Positions 41,856-50,994 are shown, counted from the stretch's first letter. The stretch is DNA of 64,000 nt from Candidatus Peregrinibacteria bacterium (GCA_016220165.1 JACRIE010000022.1:17009-81008), one strand, 5' to 3'. Program-made: numbers and translations. Notes: generated by a model not told the origin, from the letters alone.

Positions 41856-43112
41856 ATGAACACACCCTTTCAATCATTCAAAAGACAACACAAAGAAAGC
41901 CCTTCCGCTCCAAAATATGTGGGGCTGCTTATTCTGGTGTTTTTTGTATTCATCCTTGGATGGAATGTGGGCGCCAGCCACATGCGCATTCAGCTGGAAA
42001 AAGTGCAGAAAACCAACATTTATTCAGCGACCGACAGTCTCCTTCTGAAAAATATCGACATGGATCTTTTTTGGGACGCGTGGCAGATCCTCAATGACAA
42101 ATATGCTGATCCGGATTCCATAAATTATAACAAAATGTTAGATGGAGCTATTCATGGACTCGTTACCTCCTTTGGCGATCCTTACACAGCCTACATGAAC
42201 CCTAAAGAAAATCAGGAATTCCAAAATAATCTTGAAGGAATGCTGGATGGCGGCATTGGCGCGGAGCTTACTTTAAAAAACAATCAGCTAACGGTTGTAT
42301 CTCCGCTTAAAAAATCCCCGGCATCGCGAGCGGGTCTCCAGCCTGAAGATGTCATCATAAAAATAAACGGTCAGCCTTCCGGAAATTTCACCTTGGAACA
42401 AGCGGTGAATAAGATCCGTGGTCCGAAGGGTTCTCCGGTTACGCTCACAATTCTCCGAAAAAACACGGAAAAATCTTTCGAGATTCGTATAGTGCGGGAC
42501 GCCATTAATATCGACTCAGTGAATTGGAGGATGAAAGACAATATAGCGATTATCGAAATCAATCAATTCAGCAATAAAACACAGGAAGAATTTAGTCAGG
42601 CCATTAACAAAGCGCTCAGTAAAAGCCCTCAGGGACTTATCTTGGATCTAAGATTCAATGGGGGTGGCTATCTGGACAGTGCCGTGGCAATCGCCTCTGA
42701 ATTTATTGAAAAGGGGAAAGTCGTTACGATTAAAAAACGTGATCCTGCCGACGACGAAGTCATTTATGTTAATGGGAAAGCGCGCGTCACCACGCTTCCC
42801 ATGGTCGTGCTCATTAACAAAGGAAGTGCTTCCGCCTCTGAAATCGTTGCGGGCGCGTTACAGGATTATAAACGCGCCTATCTCATCGGGGAACAAAGCT
42901 TTGGAAAGGGAACCGTTCAGGAAGTAGACAATCTGATTGGCGGTTCAAGTCTTCGTGTTACTATCGCTAAATGGTATACGCCGAACGACAAAAATATTAC
43001 GGAAGTCGGTATCACGCCGAATTTAACCGTTGCACGCACAACCGACGATTTTCAGAAAGGTCGCGATCCGCAATTGGACGCCGCGTTTAAATATCTGAAC
43101 GAAAATCATTAA
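41856..43112 (+). CDS. ctpA: Carboxyl-terminal processing protease (S41, CtpA type)
   Basis: Membrane-anchored extracytoplasmic protease. One N-terminal helix (about residues 22-40, VGLLILVFFVFILGWNVGA), PDZ domain around residues 125-210 (GGIGAELTLKN ... SPASRAGLQPEDVIIKING), then the S41 core with the catalytic Ser in GSASASE (323-329) and Lys351 in SFGKGTVQ. 418 residues, normal. Confidence 0.95.
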   Translation: MNTPFQSFKRQHKESPSAPKYVGLLILVFFVFILGWNVGASHMRIQLEKVQKTNIYSATDSLLLKNIDMDLFWDAWQILNDKYADPDSINYNKMLDGAIHGLVTSFGDPYTAYMNPKENQEFQNNLEGMLDGGIGAELTLKNNQLTVVSPLKKSPASRAGLQPEDVIIKINGQPSGNFTLEQAVNKIRGPKGSPVTLTILRKNTEKSFEIRIVRDAINIDSVNWRMKDNIAIIEINQFSNKTQEEFSQAINKALSKSPQGLILDLRFNGGGYLDSAVAIASEFIEKGKVVTIKKRDPADDEVIYVNGKARVTTLPMVVLINKGSASASEIVAGALQDYKRAYLIGEQSFGKGTVQEVDNLIGGSSLRVTIAKWYTPNDKNITEVGITPNLTVARTTDDFQKGRDPQLDAAFKYLNENH

Positions 43113-43118
43113 ATAGGA

Positions 43119-43565
43119 TTATTTGAGGAGCTTTCCCAATTCTTCTTTAAATTCTTCCACGTCTTTAAACTGCCGATACACGCTGGCGAAACGGATGTAG
43201 GCGATGTGGTCGAGAGCTTTGAGCGCTTTCATGACATCTTCTCCGATCGTTTGGCTGGAGATCATTTTCTTATTGGCGCTCCAGCGCTCTTCAAGGCCGC
43301 TGATCATGTCGTCTATTTGATTTTGAGTGACAGGCCGTTTTCCACAGGCGATCCAGATGCCGCTTTCCAGTTTACTGCGATTGTAGGGCTCAAACGTCGC
43401 GTCCTTTTTCTTAACCATTAAACTCGCCATTTCAGCCCGCTCAAAGGTGGTGAAACGTCGGCCGCATTGATCGCATTCGCGTCGTCGTCGGATCACGCGC
43501 CCCTGCTCGGTTAGACGGGAATCGATCACCTTGGTATCCAGATTTTTACACTTGGGGCATTGCAT
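43119..43565 (-). CDS. nrdR: Transcriptional repressor NrdR
   Basis: Zinc-finger and ATP-cone repressor of ribonucleotide reductase genes. Zinc ligands Cys3, Cys6, Cys31 and Cys34 (MQCPKC, CDQCGRRF), then the ATP-cone VKKKDATFEPYNRSKLESGI. 148 residues. No nrd genes are in the window. Converges with ctpA and neighbours the dNTP hydrolase gene, also a nucleotide-pool function. Confidence 0.96.
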   Translation of the reverse strand: MQCPKCKNLDTKVIDSRLTEQGRVIRRRRECDQCGRRFTTFERAEMASLMVKKKDATFEPYNRSKLESGIWIACGKRPVTQNQIDDMISGLEERWSANKKMISSQTIGEDVMKALKALDHIAYIRFASVYRQFKDVEEFKEELGKLLK

Positions 43566-43594
43566 AATTTCGTATAGTAGCTAGAATAGTTGAT

Positions 43595-43664
43595 CGGATA
43601 GTGGCTCGGATGGTCGTCTACAATTGGATCTACAATACGAGCTACGATACGAGCCGCTATTCGA
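43595..43664. repeat. Long inverted-repeat element, right copy
   Basis: Bases 43601-43624 and 43632-43657 match the reverse complement of the element at 40956-41041 over 24 and 26 positions, separated by a diverged GGATC segment. It touches the stop of the dNTPase gene. Confidence 0.85.
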
Positions 43665-44813
43665 TTATAATTTACGATACATTTCCAGCGCGAAGTTGTC
43701 TGTCATTCCGGCAACGTAATCCTTGACAAGGATAGCGCGAGGCTCGGTCCGATCCGCGCGCGGATCCAAAGGAATCGCTTCAAAATGATCCATAAAATAC
43801 GCGAAAAGAACCTGGATCGCTTTTTGACCGGTCAAATTATATTTGGTCACCCCTTCGGACTGATAAAAATGACTGTGGAGAAACATTTTAAGCTCATCAT
43901 TCATCATTTGCATCTCGGGCGAAAAGGCAATGAGCGGCGCGGCGGTTTGATAAACATCCTCAAGCGTCCGAATAAAATGATGATTAAGAAGCGCATCGCT
44001 GTGACGGCAGACATCATGAATCATGAGCTTAATCAAAGCGCTTACCGTCATCGAGATCCAAACCTCTTCACCCGGCTCCATGGTTACTCCCTCTTGGGCT
44101 TTTTTCCAGAGAGCGATTCCATTAAGTTTTTTAACAGTCAGAATTCCCGAACGTAATCCGTCGTCAATGTCATGATTTTGATAAGCGATCTCGTCGGCCA
44201 GATTCACAAGCTGGGCTTCCAGAGAAGCCATGGGATGATCAATCTCCACCCCTGAAGGCGCGGATCCAAATCCGCGCTTTGGGGGATGATCGTACGTCGT
44301 GCGGTGTTTGATGAGCCCGTCGCGGACCTCGTACGTCAGATTGAGTCCGATAAAATCGGCATACCGATACTCCAACCGCTCGACAATGCGCAGACTTTGC
44401 TCGTTGTGCTCAAAACGAAGGCCGTACGGCTGCATCATTTCATGAAGGGTTGTCTCCCCTGCGTGACCGAAAGGCGTGTGTCCCAGATCATGCGCCAAGG
44501 CGATCGTCTCGGCCAGATCTTCGTTGAGCCCAAGCGTCCTCGCCATGTCGCGGCTGATTTGCGCCACCTCCATGCTATGCATCATGCGTGACCGGTAGTG
44601 GTCGCCGTAATGCGCCACAAAAACCTGAGTTTTGCCCTTGGAACGACGAAACGCCTTGGAATGAATCACGCGATCACGATCGCGTTGAAAAGAAGTACGG
44701 GTAAGATCGGATTTTTCCGTATAAAAACGTCCGCGCGATTGCCCGCTTTTCACCGCATACGACGCCAAACGGGATACCTCCTGCGCTTCAAGTTGGGAAC
44801 GTGTAAAAATCAT
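43665..44813 (-). CDS. dgt: Deoxyguanosinetriphosphate triphosphohydrolase-like protein
   Basis: HD-domain dNTPase. Metal ligands His79 (RMMHSMEV), His108-Asp109 (LAHDLGHTPFGHAGE) and Asp207 (NLADEIAY). 382 residues, matching the shorter dGTPase-like type-2 class. Residues about 178-190 (PKRGFGSAPSG) are an in-frame hairpin repeat. A 16-bp palindrome GATCCGCGCGCGGATC also lies in the coding sequence near the C-terminus (43752-43767). Confidence 0.92.
   Translation of the reverse strand: MIFTRSQLEAQEVSRLASYAVKSGQSRGRFYTEKSDLTRTSFQRDRDRVIHSKAFRRSKGKTQVFVAHYGDHYRSRMMHSMEVAQISRDMARTLGLNEDLAETIALAHDLGHTPFGHAGETTLHEMMQPYGLRFEHNEQSLRIVERLEYRYADFIGLNLTYEVRDGLIKHRTTYDHPPKRGFGSAPSGVEIDHPMASLEAQLVNLADEIAYQNHDIDDGLRSGILTVKKLNGIALWKKAQEGVTMEPGEEVWISMTVSALIKLMIHDVCRHSDALLNHHFIRTLEDVYQTAAPLIAFSPEMQMMNDELKMFLHSHFYQSEGVTKYNLTGQKAIQVLFAYFMDHFEAIPLDPRADRTEPRAILVKDYVAGMTDNFALEMYRKL
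44250..44284. repeat. CTGAAGGCGCGGAT hairpin repeat inside dgt
   Basis: Arms GCGCGGA (44258-44264) and TCCGCGC (44271-44277), flanked by CCCCTGAAG and CTTTGGGG. The left arm shares CTGAAGGCG-N-GGAT with the atpD-atpC palindrome. In frame, encoding PKRGFGSAPSG. Confidence 0.75.
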
Positions 44814-44879
44814 TCTAAGATGGCCTTACAAGCGTATTTACGTTATCATATTTCCGTTGAATTTGTAATTGGGTTTTAA

Positions 44880-45467
44880 ATGCACGAACTTGAATTCCGT
44901 CGACAAATTTTGCACACGATTTATGGATTCGTTCTGGTAATCTTGCATTTTTACGGTTTTCTCCCCCTGCCTTTACTTTTTCTCATCATTTTAGGGGGGG
45001 CGCTAACATCATGGCTGGTTCTAAAGAAAAAAGCTTCCTTCGTGGAACGTTTGTTGCGAATTTTTGAACGCGAGCATCATCTTTTAAATTTCCCGGGGCG
45101 CGGCATGCTTTTTTTCACGATCGGCTCTTTTCTAGTACTATGGATTTTTGAAAAGACGCCGGAAACAGCCTATGCCGGAATTCTAATCTTAAGCGTTGGC
45201 GATTCACTGACCAATGTCGTTGGTCGGCAATGGGGGCGTATCAAAACTCGCCTCAATCCCCATAAATATCTGGAAGGAACGCTGGTGGGGATTTTGGGAT
45301 GCCTTCCTATCGCGTACTATTTTTCTCATAATATTTTTGCCGCCCTGGCGACCGCCTGCGTGGCTATGTTTCTGGAAATCCCGAATATCCGCATATTCGG
45401 CTTTGAAATCGACGACAATCTCATTATTCCCCTCGGAGCGAGTATTACCTTATCTTTTTTTACTTGA
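44880..45467 (+). CDS. Polyprenol/phytol kinase-like membrane protein
   Basis: SEC59/phytol-kinase family, predicted CTP-dependent phosphorylation of a long-chain isoprenoid alcohol. 195 residues with about five membrane segments; family motifs are RRQILHTIYG at the N-terminus and SVGDSLTNVVGRQWG ... KYLEGTLVGILGC. Substrate unknown; lipid salvage is plausible in a small-genome organism. Overlaps the next gene by TGATG. Confidence 0.75.
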   Translation: MHELEFRRQILHTIYGFVLVILHFYGFLPLPLLFLIILGGALTSWLVLKKKASFVERLLRIFEREHHLLNFPGRGMLFFTIGSFLVLWIFEKTPETAYAGILILSVGDSLTNVVGRQWGRIKTRLNPHKYLEGTLVGILGCLPIAYYFSHNIFAALATACVAMFLEIPNIRIFGFEIDDNLIIPLGASITLSFFT

Positions 45468-45826
45468 TGCGAAATCAGATCTCAGGACAAAATGGGGAAG
45501 ATGTCGCGCTGGAATACCTGCGTCAAAAAGGCTATACAATCCTCGGGAGAAACTACCGGAAACGCTGCGGAGAGATCGATCTGATCGCCTTTGATCCGAC
45601 GAATAAAGAGCTGACATTCATTGAAGTTAAACTACGAAAAAATCTCGTCTTCGGAACACCTGAAGAATCAATCACGGCCAAAAAATGGCAACGGATCATC
45701 AAGACCGCGCAGTGGTGGCTTAATGAAAAAAAACGGGCGGAAACGCGCTGGCGAGTCGATCTAATCGCCATCGAATACATCAACGATAAAATAAATATCA
45801 ATCACATTCAAAATATCAGCCTATGA
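45467..45826 (+). CDS. UPF0102/YraN-family endonuclease-like protein
   Basis: Restriction-endonuclease-like fold: GEIDLIAFD ... LTFIEVKLR gives the Asp, Glu-x-Lys core near residues 37-60. 119 residues from the ATG at 45467, whose A is the last base of the upstream stop. A TTG three bases earlier is less likely. Family role is uncertain, possibly Holliday-junction or DNA-uptake related. Confidence 0.88.
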   Translation: MRNQISGQNGEDVALEYLRQKGYTILGRNYRKRCGEIDLIAFDPTNKELTFIEVKLRKNLVFGTPEESITAKKWQRIIKTAQWWLNEKKRAETRWRVDLIAIEYINDKININHIQNISL

Positions 45827-46722
45827 ATCGATGGAAACAACTGCTCTTCGTGAGCCCCTTTCTTCTGGCGATCATTCTCATTATCGTCTGGTTCTACGTG
45901 CTCGATAAAGGGGATGTCCGCATTCAAACCAATGTGAGAAACGCCACAGTGGATAGTGAAAACAAAACGATTCCCTGTGTCAAAAAACAATGTCTTCTAA
46001 CATTAAAAACAGGGCCGCACCTTCTCACGATTAAAAAGGATGGCTATCATCCCGCCACCAAAGCAATAGGCGTGGAACGAAACAAGACGACAGACCTAAC
46101 GATCACCCTTCTTAAAATAGCACAATTGATTTCGGTCGAGGGAAGCCCAAGGTTCCCCGCCGCGGCGGGCGAGGGGAATTTGGTCTTTCTGGATCCCGCT
46201 GATAATCGCGTCAAAATACAAAAAAAAGAAGGCGTTAAGGTCATCACGAGTCTTATCAATATCAAAGGAGCTCTGACATTTTACACGTCACCTAGCGAAG
46301 AATGGACTATAGGACAAAATGGAGCCGACTTATATCTAATGAATATCATAAAAGGGACGCGTCAAAAAAAACCTCTTTCTGAAATAGCCTATAGCATCAA
46401 CTGGGCTCCTGATAATGCGGGAATTTTATACAACAATGAAGCCAAACAGATTTTTATGTTAAATACGACAGGAGAAACACGGCCTCTCAATGCTACAATC
46501 GACATCTCTTTGATAGGCTGGATTGATCCGCAGCGTTTTATTTATATTACGGTAGACAACGGATTAACCTCCATAAACGTTTTTGATATCTCTTCGGGTG
46601 TCACAGAACAACTAATAACTAAAACCAATTTTTTGATCGACGTCATTCAATGGGATGAAACACAAAAAACTACTTATTTTCATGAAAATAAAGAAAAAAA
46701 ATGGTATCGTTTAGAACTTTAG
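45823..46722 (+). CDS. PEGA-domain membrane-anchored protein with propeller-like region
   Basis: N-terminal membrane helix (residues about 7-26), PEGA domain at about 30-95 (GDVRIQTNVRNATV, CLLTLKTGPHLLTIKKDGYHP), then a beta-propeller-like region with SINWAPDNAGILYNN and VIQWDETQKTTYF repeats. 299 residues, CPR-typical architecture, probably surface-located; function unknown. ATGA overlap with the preceding gene. Residues about 109-118 (SPRFPAAAGE) come from an in-frame palindrome. Confidence 0.75.
   Translation: MNRWKQLLFVSPFLLAIILIIVWFYVLDKGDVRIQTNVRNATVDSENKTIPCVKKQCLLTLKTGPHLLTIKKDGYHPATKAIGVERNKTTDLTITLLKIAQLISVEGSPRFPAAAGEGNLVFLDPADNRVKIQKKEGVKVITSLINIKGALTFYTSPSEEWTIGQNGADLYLMNIIKGTRQKKPLSEIAYSINWAPDNAGILYNNEAKQIFMLNTTGETRPLNATIDISLIGWIDPQRFIYITVDNGLTSINVFDISSGVTEQLITKTNFLIDVIQWDETQKTTYFHENKEKKWYRLEL
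46153..46178. repeat. Palindromic repeat inside the PEGA protein gene
   Basis: CCCGCCGCGGCGGG (46156-46169) is a perfect 14-bp palindrome, partly enclosed by TTCCCC (46153-46158) and GGGGAA (46173-46178). In frame, encoding FPAAAGEG. Confidence 0.75.
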
Positions 46723-46755
46723 GGATTTCTCTATCCTCAATAAAACATATATTTC

Positions 46756-47904
46756 ATGAAGGAGTCTAAAAAAACCGTCAGAATTTTCGCGCTTGCCTCT
46801 TTTTTAAATGACATGGGTTCGGACATGATCGCCCCGCTGTGGCCGGTTTTTGTCACAAGCGTGCTGGGGGCGAATATGGCTATCCTGGGCTTAATTGATG
46901 GCCTTGGAGAGGCCTTAATGTCTCTTTCTCAGGCTATTTCAGGATATATCTCAGATAGAATCAAAAAAAGGAAAGTGTTTGTGTGGTTAGGATATTGCTG
47001 TGGAGGTCTTTCGCGCGTCGGATATGCCTTCTCAACGGTATGGCAGGAGCTCATCCCCTTTCGAATACTGGATCGGGCGGGAAAAATGCGTGCGGCGCCC
47101 CGGGATGCCATTATTGCGGAAGTTTCCACTCATAAAAATCGCGGAAAAAATTTTGGAATTATAAGAATGATGGACAATCTGGGCGCAACCGTAGGCATTA
47201 TTCTTAGCATTCTTTTATTTCAATGGTTGAGCTATAAGCAACTTTTTCTCATCGCTTCGATCCCTTCAGTGGTAGCGGTACTCCTGGTGTTTTTTTTCAT
47301 AAAAGAAAAAAAAACATCTGAAACAAAAATTTTTAAAGGAATCAAACTAAAACATCTCACTAGAAATTTAAAGCTATTTTTCGGGATGAGCGCCTTATTC
47401 GCGCTCGGCGCTTTCAGCTATTCCTTTTTAATGATTTACGCGAATCGATTCGGCGTCAAGCCCATCGCTCTACCTCTGCTTTACCTTCTTTTTTCAGCCG
47501 TCGCATCGCTTGTCTCCATTGCGTTTGGGAAATTGGCAGATAAAAAGGGCCGAAAATTCGTGCTCTGGATCGCCTATGGGCTATGGGGCCTTGCATGCGC
47601 TAGCCTGATCATATCGCAGAACCTGATCATGATTATTATTGTGTTCGCTCTCTATGGCCTTCATAAAGGGGCTTTGGAACCTGTGCAGGCCGCGTTTGTC
47701 TCGGAACTGGCGCCTCCGGAATATAAAGCGAGCGTTCTTGGCGGCCTTCGAATGATCGTAGGACTTTGTGCGCTCCCCTCGTCGCTCCTCGCTGGTCTCC
47801 TATGGGATAAAAGTGGCCTCCTTAGCCCGCTATACTTTTCTCTGGGCCTCACCGTCCTCTCGCTCATCTTGTTGGCCTTCATCAAAGAAAAACGTACAAA
47901 TTAA
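46756..47904 (+). CDS. Major facilitator superfamily transporter
   Basis: 382 residues, about 12 membrane helices. Cytoplasmic loop SDRIKKRKVFVWLG after helix 2 and ADKKGRKFVLWIAYG in the second half are MFS motif-A relatives. GKMRAAPRDAIIAEV and the N-terminal LNDMGSDMIAPLWPVF resemble a drug- or sugar-efflux-like subgroup; substrate not assignable. Confidence 0.85.
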   Translation: MKESKKTVRIFALASFLNDMGSDMIAPLWPVFVTSVLGANMAILGLIDGLGEALMSLSQAISGYISDRIKKRKVFVWLGYCCGGLSRVGYAFSTVWQELIPFRILDRAGKMRAAPRDAIIAEVSTHKNRGKNFGIIRMMDNLGATVGIILSILLFQWLSYKQLFLIASIPSVVAVLLVFFFIKEKKTSETKIFKGIKLKHLTRNLKLFFGMSALFALGAFSYSFLMIYANRFGVKPIALPLLYLLFSAVASLVSIAFGKLADKKGRKFVLWIAYGLWGLACASLIISQNLIMIIIVFALYGLHKGALEPVQAAFVSELAPPEYKASVLGGLRMIVGLCALPSSLLAGLLWDKSGLLSPLYFSLGLTVLSLILLAFIKEKRTN

Positions 47905-47943
47905 ACCACAATCGGGTCCGCTATCAGTAATTCAAAATACAAT

Positions 47944-48612
47944 ATGATCGACCTAATCCTTCATCTCGACGCCAACCTGATCGCCCTAGTACAGGCCTAC
48001 GGCCCCTGGGTCTATGCCATCGTATTCGCCGTAATTTTTTGCGAAACAGGACTCGTCGTCACGCCGTTTCTTCCGGGGGACTCGCTCCTATTCGCCCTCG
48101 GAGCGCTCGCGGCGACAAAGTCACTCAACCTGGGTTTGCTCCTGGTTCTTTTGGGCGCGGCCGCGATCCTGGGAGACACCGTCAACTACTGGATCGGACA
48201 TACGCTGGAGATCAAATTGGTTGAAGGAAAAAAAATACGATTCATCAAAGAGTCTCACCTAAAAAAAACCGAGGAATTTTACAAAAAATATGGCAATAAA
48301 ACCATCATCCTCGCGCGTTTCGCTCCGATCGTCCGGACACTAGCCCCTTTTGTGGCTGGCGTCGGTAAAATGAATTATTCGCACTTCCTCCTCTACAACA
48401 TCATCGGAGGCGCCGCTTGGGTCACGCTCTTTCTCTCGGGAGGCTATTTCTTCGGAAATATCCCATTCGTCAAAAAGAACTTCACGATGGTAATCTTGGG
48501 TATCATCTTCTTCTCAGTCCTTCCAGCGATAATCGAATACATCAAAAGCAAAAAGCGAACGAATATGCCTTCTACCGTTTCGACCACTGTGGAGCGCGAC
48601 GAGCGCGTTTGA
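47944..48612 (+). CDS. DedA-family membrane protein
   Basis: Predicted polyprenyl-phosphate or lipid flippase-type transporter. 222 residues with [23 protein letters not shown] and [20 protein letters not shown], both diagnostic, including the conserved Glu, Asp and Arg residues. The final 14 codons overlap the 3' end of rpsI on the opposite strand by 41 bp, an unusual antisense overlap with an essential gene. Confidence 0.92.
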   Translation: MIDLILHLDANLIALVQAYGPWVYAIVFAVIFCETGLVVTPFLPGDSLLFALGALAATKSLNLGLLLVLLGAAAILGDTVNYWIGHTLEIKLVEGKKIRFIKESHLKKTEEFYKKYGNKTIILARFAPIVRTLAPFVAGVGKMNYSHFLLYNIIGGAAWVTLFLSGGYFFGNIPFVKKNFTMVILGIIFFSVLPAIIEYIKSKKRTNMPSTVSTTVERDERV

Positions 48613-49021
48613 GACCGAACTTTTTGCGTTCTTTAATGCGGGCGTCGCGCGTCAGGAATCCGGCATGCTTCAAATCACGACGTAAAATGGGGTCAAACTG
48701 CAAAAGAGCTTTGGCAATGCCATGGCGCACCGCGTCAGCCTGAGAAGAAACTCCGCCGCCAATCACACGAGCTACCACATCAAATTGTTTGGTCGTGTTA
48801 GTAAGTTTTAAAGGGGCCTTCACGTTACCGATCAAAGCTCCAAAAAAATAGTCTTGAATGGGACGATCGTTAACTTCAATATTCCCCTTTCCATCTTGAT
48901 ATAAACGGACACGGGCAACCGACGTTTTGCGCTTTCCATTCGCGTAAAAATACTTCCATTTCCGCTCGGCGGGAACTTTTTTTTCAGAAACTTTTTCGAT
49001 TATTTTGGCCTTCTTGGGCAT
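48572..49021 (-). CDS. rpsI: 30S ribosomal protein S9
   Basis: 149 residues. C-terminal [11 protein letters not shown] reaches the ribosomal P site in structures (usually QYSKR; Trp here). N-terminal extension of about 20 residues before [17 protein letters not shown]. Downstream partner of rplM with a repeat-filled gap. Confidence 0.97.
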   Translation of the reverse strand: MPKKAKIIEKVSEKKVPAERKWKYFYANGKRKTSVARVRLYQDGKGNIEVNDRPIQDYFFGALIGNVKAPLKLTNTTKQFDVVARVIGGGVSSQADAVRHGIAKALLQFDPILRRDLKHAGFLTRDARIKERKKFGLKRARRAPQWSKR

Positions 49022-49049
49022 AATAGTCAGATGTTAAATTTCAAGTTAC

Positions 49050-49077
49050 AAGTCCCAAAGGGATCACTTAGTGATTA
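49050..49077. repeat. Copy 2 of the 28-bp double-hairpin element
   Basis: TCCCAAAGGGA and AATCACTTAGTGATT-type hairpins (final T truncated here to GATTA), identical to 60243-60270 and inverted relative to 16317-16344. Lies between rpsI and rplM within a GTTACAAG repeat. Confidence 0.85.
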
Positions 49078-49096
49078 CGAGTTACGCATTTAAATT

Positions 49097-49531
49097 TTAT
49101 AGGGTAACCGATTCAGGTTTTTGGGCGATATGCTCATGTTGCTCACCGGCATAAATCTTAAGTCGCTCCATAACAAAGCGTCTGGAACGATTGCGGGGGA
49201 GCATGCCGGAAACGGCATCCTGGAGAATCTTTGCGGGATTTGTTTTGCGAAGATCTCCCAATACCTCGCGATGTAGGCCATTCGGATAGCGCGTATGATG
49301 GAAATAATCTTTATCCAATTCCTTTTTACCGGTAACGTGAATTTCGCTCATGTTGATAACGACGACATAGGCGCCAACATCCACATGATGAGTAAAAATT
49401 ACCTTATTTTTACCGCGTAAAAGATCAACAACTTTAGTGGCTAAATGACCCAAAGTCTGTCCTTTGGCGTCAATTAAATACCATTGTTTTTCAGATTTTG
49501 TCTGAAGTTTGGGGAGCGTGGTCTTAGTCAT
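49097..49531 (-). CDS. rplM: 50S ribosomal protein L13
   Basis: 144 residues from the ATG at 49531 (a TTG at 49543 is in frame but less likely). WYLIDAKGQTLGHLATKVVDLLRGK and HVTGKKELDKDYFHHTRYPNG are conserved. Ends in YAGEQHEHIAQKPESVTL. Confidence 0.97.
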   Translation of the reverse strand: MTKTTLPKLQTKSEKQWYLIDAKGQTLGHLATKVVDLLRGKNKVIFTHHVDVGAYVVVINMSEIHVTGKKELDKDYFHHTRYPNGLHREVLGDLRKTNPAKILQDAVSGMLPRNRSRRFVMERLKIYAGEQHEHIAQKPESVTL

Positions 49532-49546
49532 AAATAAATTCAAGAA

Positions 49547-49903
49547 TTATACGAAAGCAATTTGAGCTTTGATGGCGGCATCCCCTGGACGAAAGCCCAA
49601 ATGAGTAATGCGAACATAGCCGGATTTTCGATCCTTAAAACGAACCAATAACTCCTCAACCATCTTATAAGAAGCGCGTGGATCAAAAAGTTCGATATTT
49701 AAAGTACGATGAGCGTTTAGAGGTGTTTTTGCCTTTCTCGCGCGATCCATCAGGCGTTCAAAATAAGCCTTTAGTAATTTAGCCTTAGGAAGAGTTGTTT
49801 CGATCTTTTCATGCAGAACAAGAGACGCGGCCATAGTACGCAACATCGCCCTGGTTTGAGGACTATTACGGCTGATCCGCTTATTTTTAACTAAGTGACG
49901 CAT
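49547..49903 (-). CDS. rplQ: 50S ribosomal protein L17
   Basis: 118 residues beginning MRHLVKNKRISRNSPQTRAM, the conserved bL17 N-terminus (usually HR.GRKLGR; slightly diverged), and ending VRITHLGFRPGDAAIKAQIAFV. Follows rpoA as in most bacteria. Confidence 0.95.
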   Translation of the reverse strand: MRHLVKNKRISRNSPQTRAMLRTMAASLVLHEKIETTLPKAKLLKAYFERLMDRARKAKTPLNAHRTLNIELFDPRASYKMVEELLVRFKDRKSGYVRITHLGFRPGDAAIKAQIAFV

Positions 49904-49945
49904 AAGATTTCAAAGTTCAGGATTCGTAAATATAAATAAAATTTT

Positions 49946-50002
49946 TTGACAATTAGCTTTTTGGAATTCTGATCAATTGTCAGATGTCAGTTCTCAGGTG
50001 TT
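49946..50002. repeat. TGAC/GTCA repeat between rpoA and rplQ
   Basis: TTTGACAATTAGCTTTTTGG on the left and TCAATTGTCAGATGTCAG plus TTCTCAGGTG on the right. Confidence 0.6.
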
Positions 50003-50004
50003 CT

Positions 50005-50994
50005 TTAAGATTCTTCTCCCTCACTCATCAATTTCAATCCGCGTCCGGCGAGTGCGTCATCCACTTCACTCATTGCCTTCTTTCCGAAACCTCGGAAATT
50101 GGATAATTTGCTGGGAGTGCATTTGACCAACTGTTCGATCGAACCGATGCCTCCGTTGATCAAAGAATTAAGCGTGCGTGGAGAAAAATTAAGAATTTCG
50201 ATTGGTGTATAGGATTCCTTTTTGGATTCCTCTTCTTCTTCCACGCGCTCCAGCTCTTTCACTCGCTGAATATCCGCTTGGAATTCCGGTTCCACAGTTT
50301 CCCCTTCAATCGTGAAAAGATTAAAATAAGACGACAAAAGATCCGCGGCGAATTTTAAAGACTCTTCAGGCATCATCGAACCGTTAGTTTCGACTTCAAC
50401 AATCAATCGATCAAGATCAGTCATCTGGCCCACGCGCGTATTCTCAACATTATAGCGGACTTTCCGAACAGGAGAATAAAGAGCGTCAACCAAAATCAGC
50501 CCGATCTCCTGATCAAGCTTCTTTCGCAGGGAGACGGGGACATACCCCACTCCCTTCGTGATTGTGATATCCATAGCCACTTTTGCCTTTTTAGCGGTAA
50601 TGGTGGTGATATAGAGATCAGGGTTCAAAATCTCAATATCACTCGAATGCTGAATATCCTTAGCGGTAACGATACCTTCTTTTGTGGCTTTTAAATGAAC
50701 CACTTCTGGATCCTTGGTATGTTTTCGAACACAAAGCTGCTTAAGATTCAGAATAATATCCAAAACACTGTCTTGAACGCCTGGGAGAGTGGTGTATTCA
50801 TGCGTAACGCCCTCCATTTTAATAGCGCTTACAGCGGCCCCTGGCAGAGAAGAAAGAAGCACGCGACGAAGCGCGTTGCCCACGGTCATCCCATATCCGG
50901 AAGGAAGTGGTTCCATGACAAAACGTGCAAGATTTTTTCCAGAACTTTCGGTTTTAATTCTAGGTAAACCGATCTCTTCCTGAATAATATGCAT
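50005..50994 (-). CDS. rpoA: DNA-directed RNA polymerase subunit alpha
   Basis: 329 residues. N-terminal dimerisation domain (ARFVMEPLPSGYGMTVGNALRRVLLSSLPGAA begins here), linker from about residue 235 with acidic LERVEEEEESKKES, and C-terminal helix-hairpin domain (IEILNFSPRTLNSLINGGIG, KLSNFRGFGKKAMSEV) for promoter and activator contacts. Confidence 0.98.
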   Translation of the reverse strand: MHIIQEEIGLPRIKTESSGKNLARFVMEPLPSGYGMTVGNALRRVLLSSLPGAAVSAIKMEGVTHEYTTLPGVQDSVLDIILNLKQLCVRKHTKDPEVVHLKATKEGIVTAKDIQHSSDIEILNPDLYITTITAKKAKVAMDITITKGVGYVPVSLRKKLDQEIGLILVDALYSPVRKVRYNVENTRVGQMTDLDRLIVEVETNGSMMPEESLKFAADLLSSYFNLFTIEGETVEPEFQADIQRVKELERVEEEEESKKESYTPIEILNFSPRTLNSLINGGIGSIEQLVKCTPSKLSNFRGFGKKAMSEVDDALAGRGLKLMSEGEES

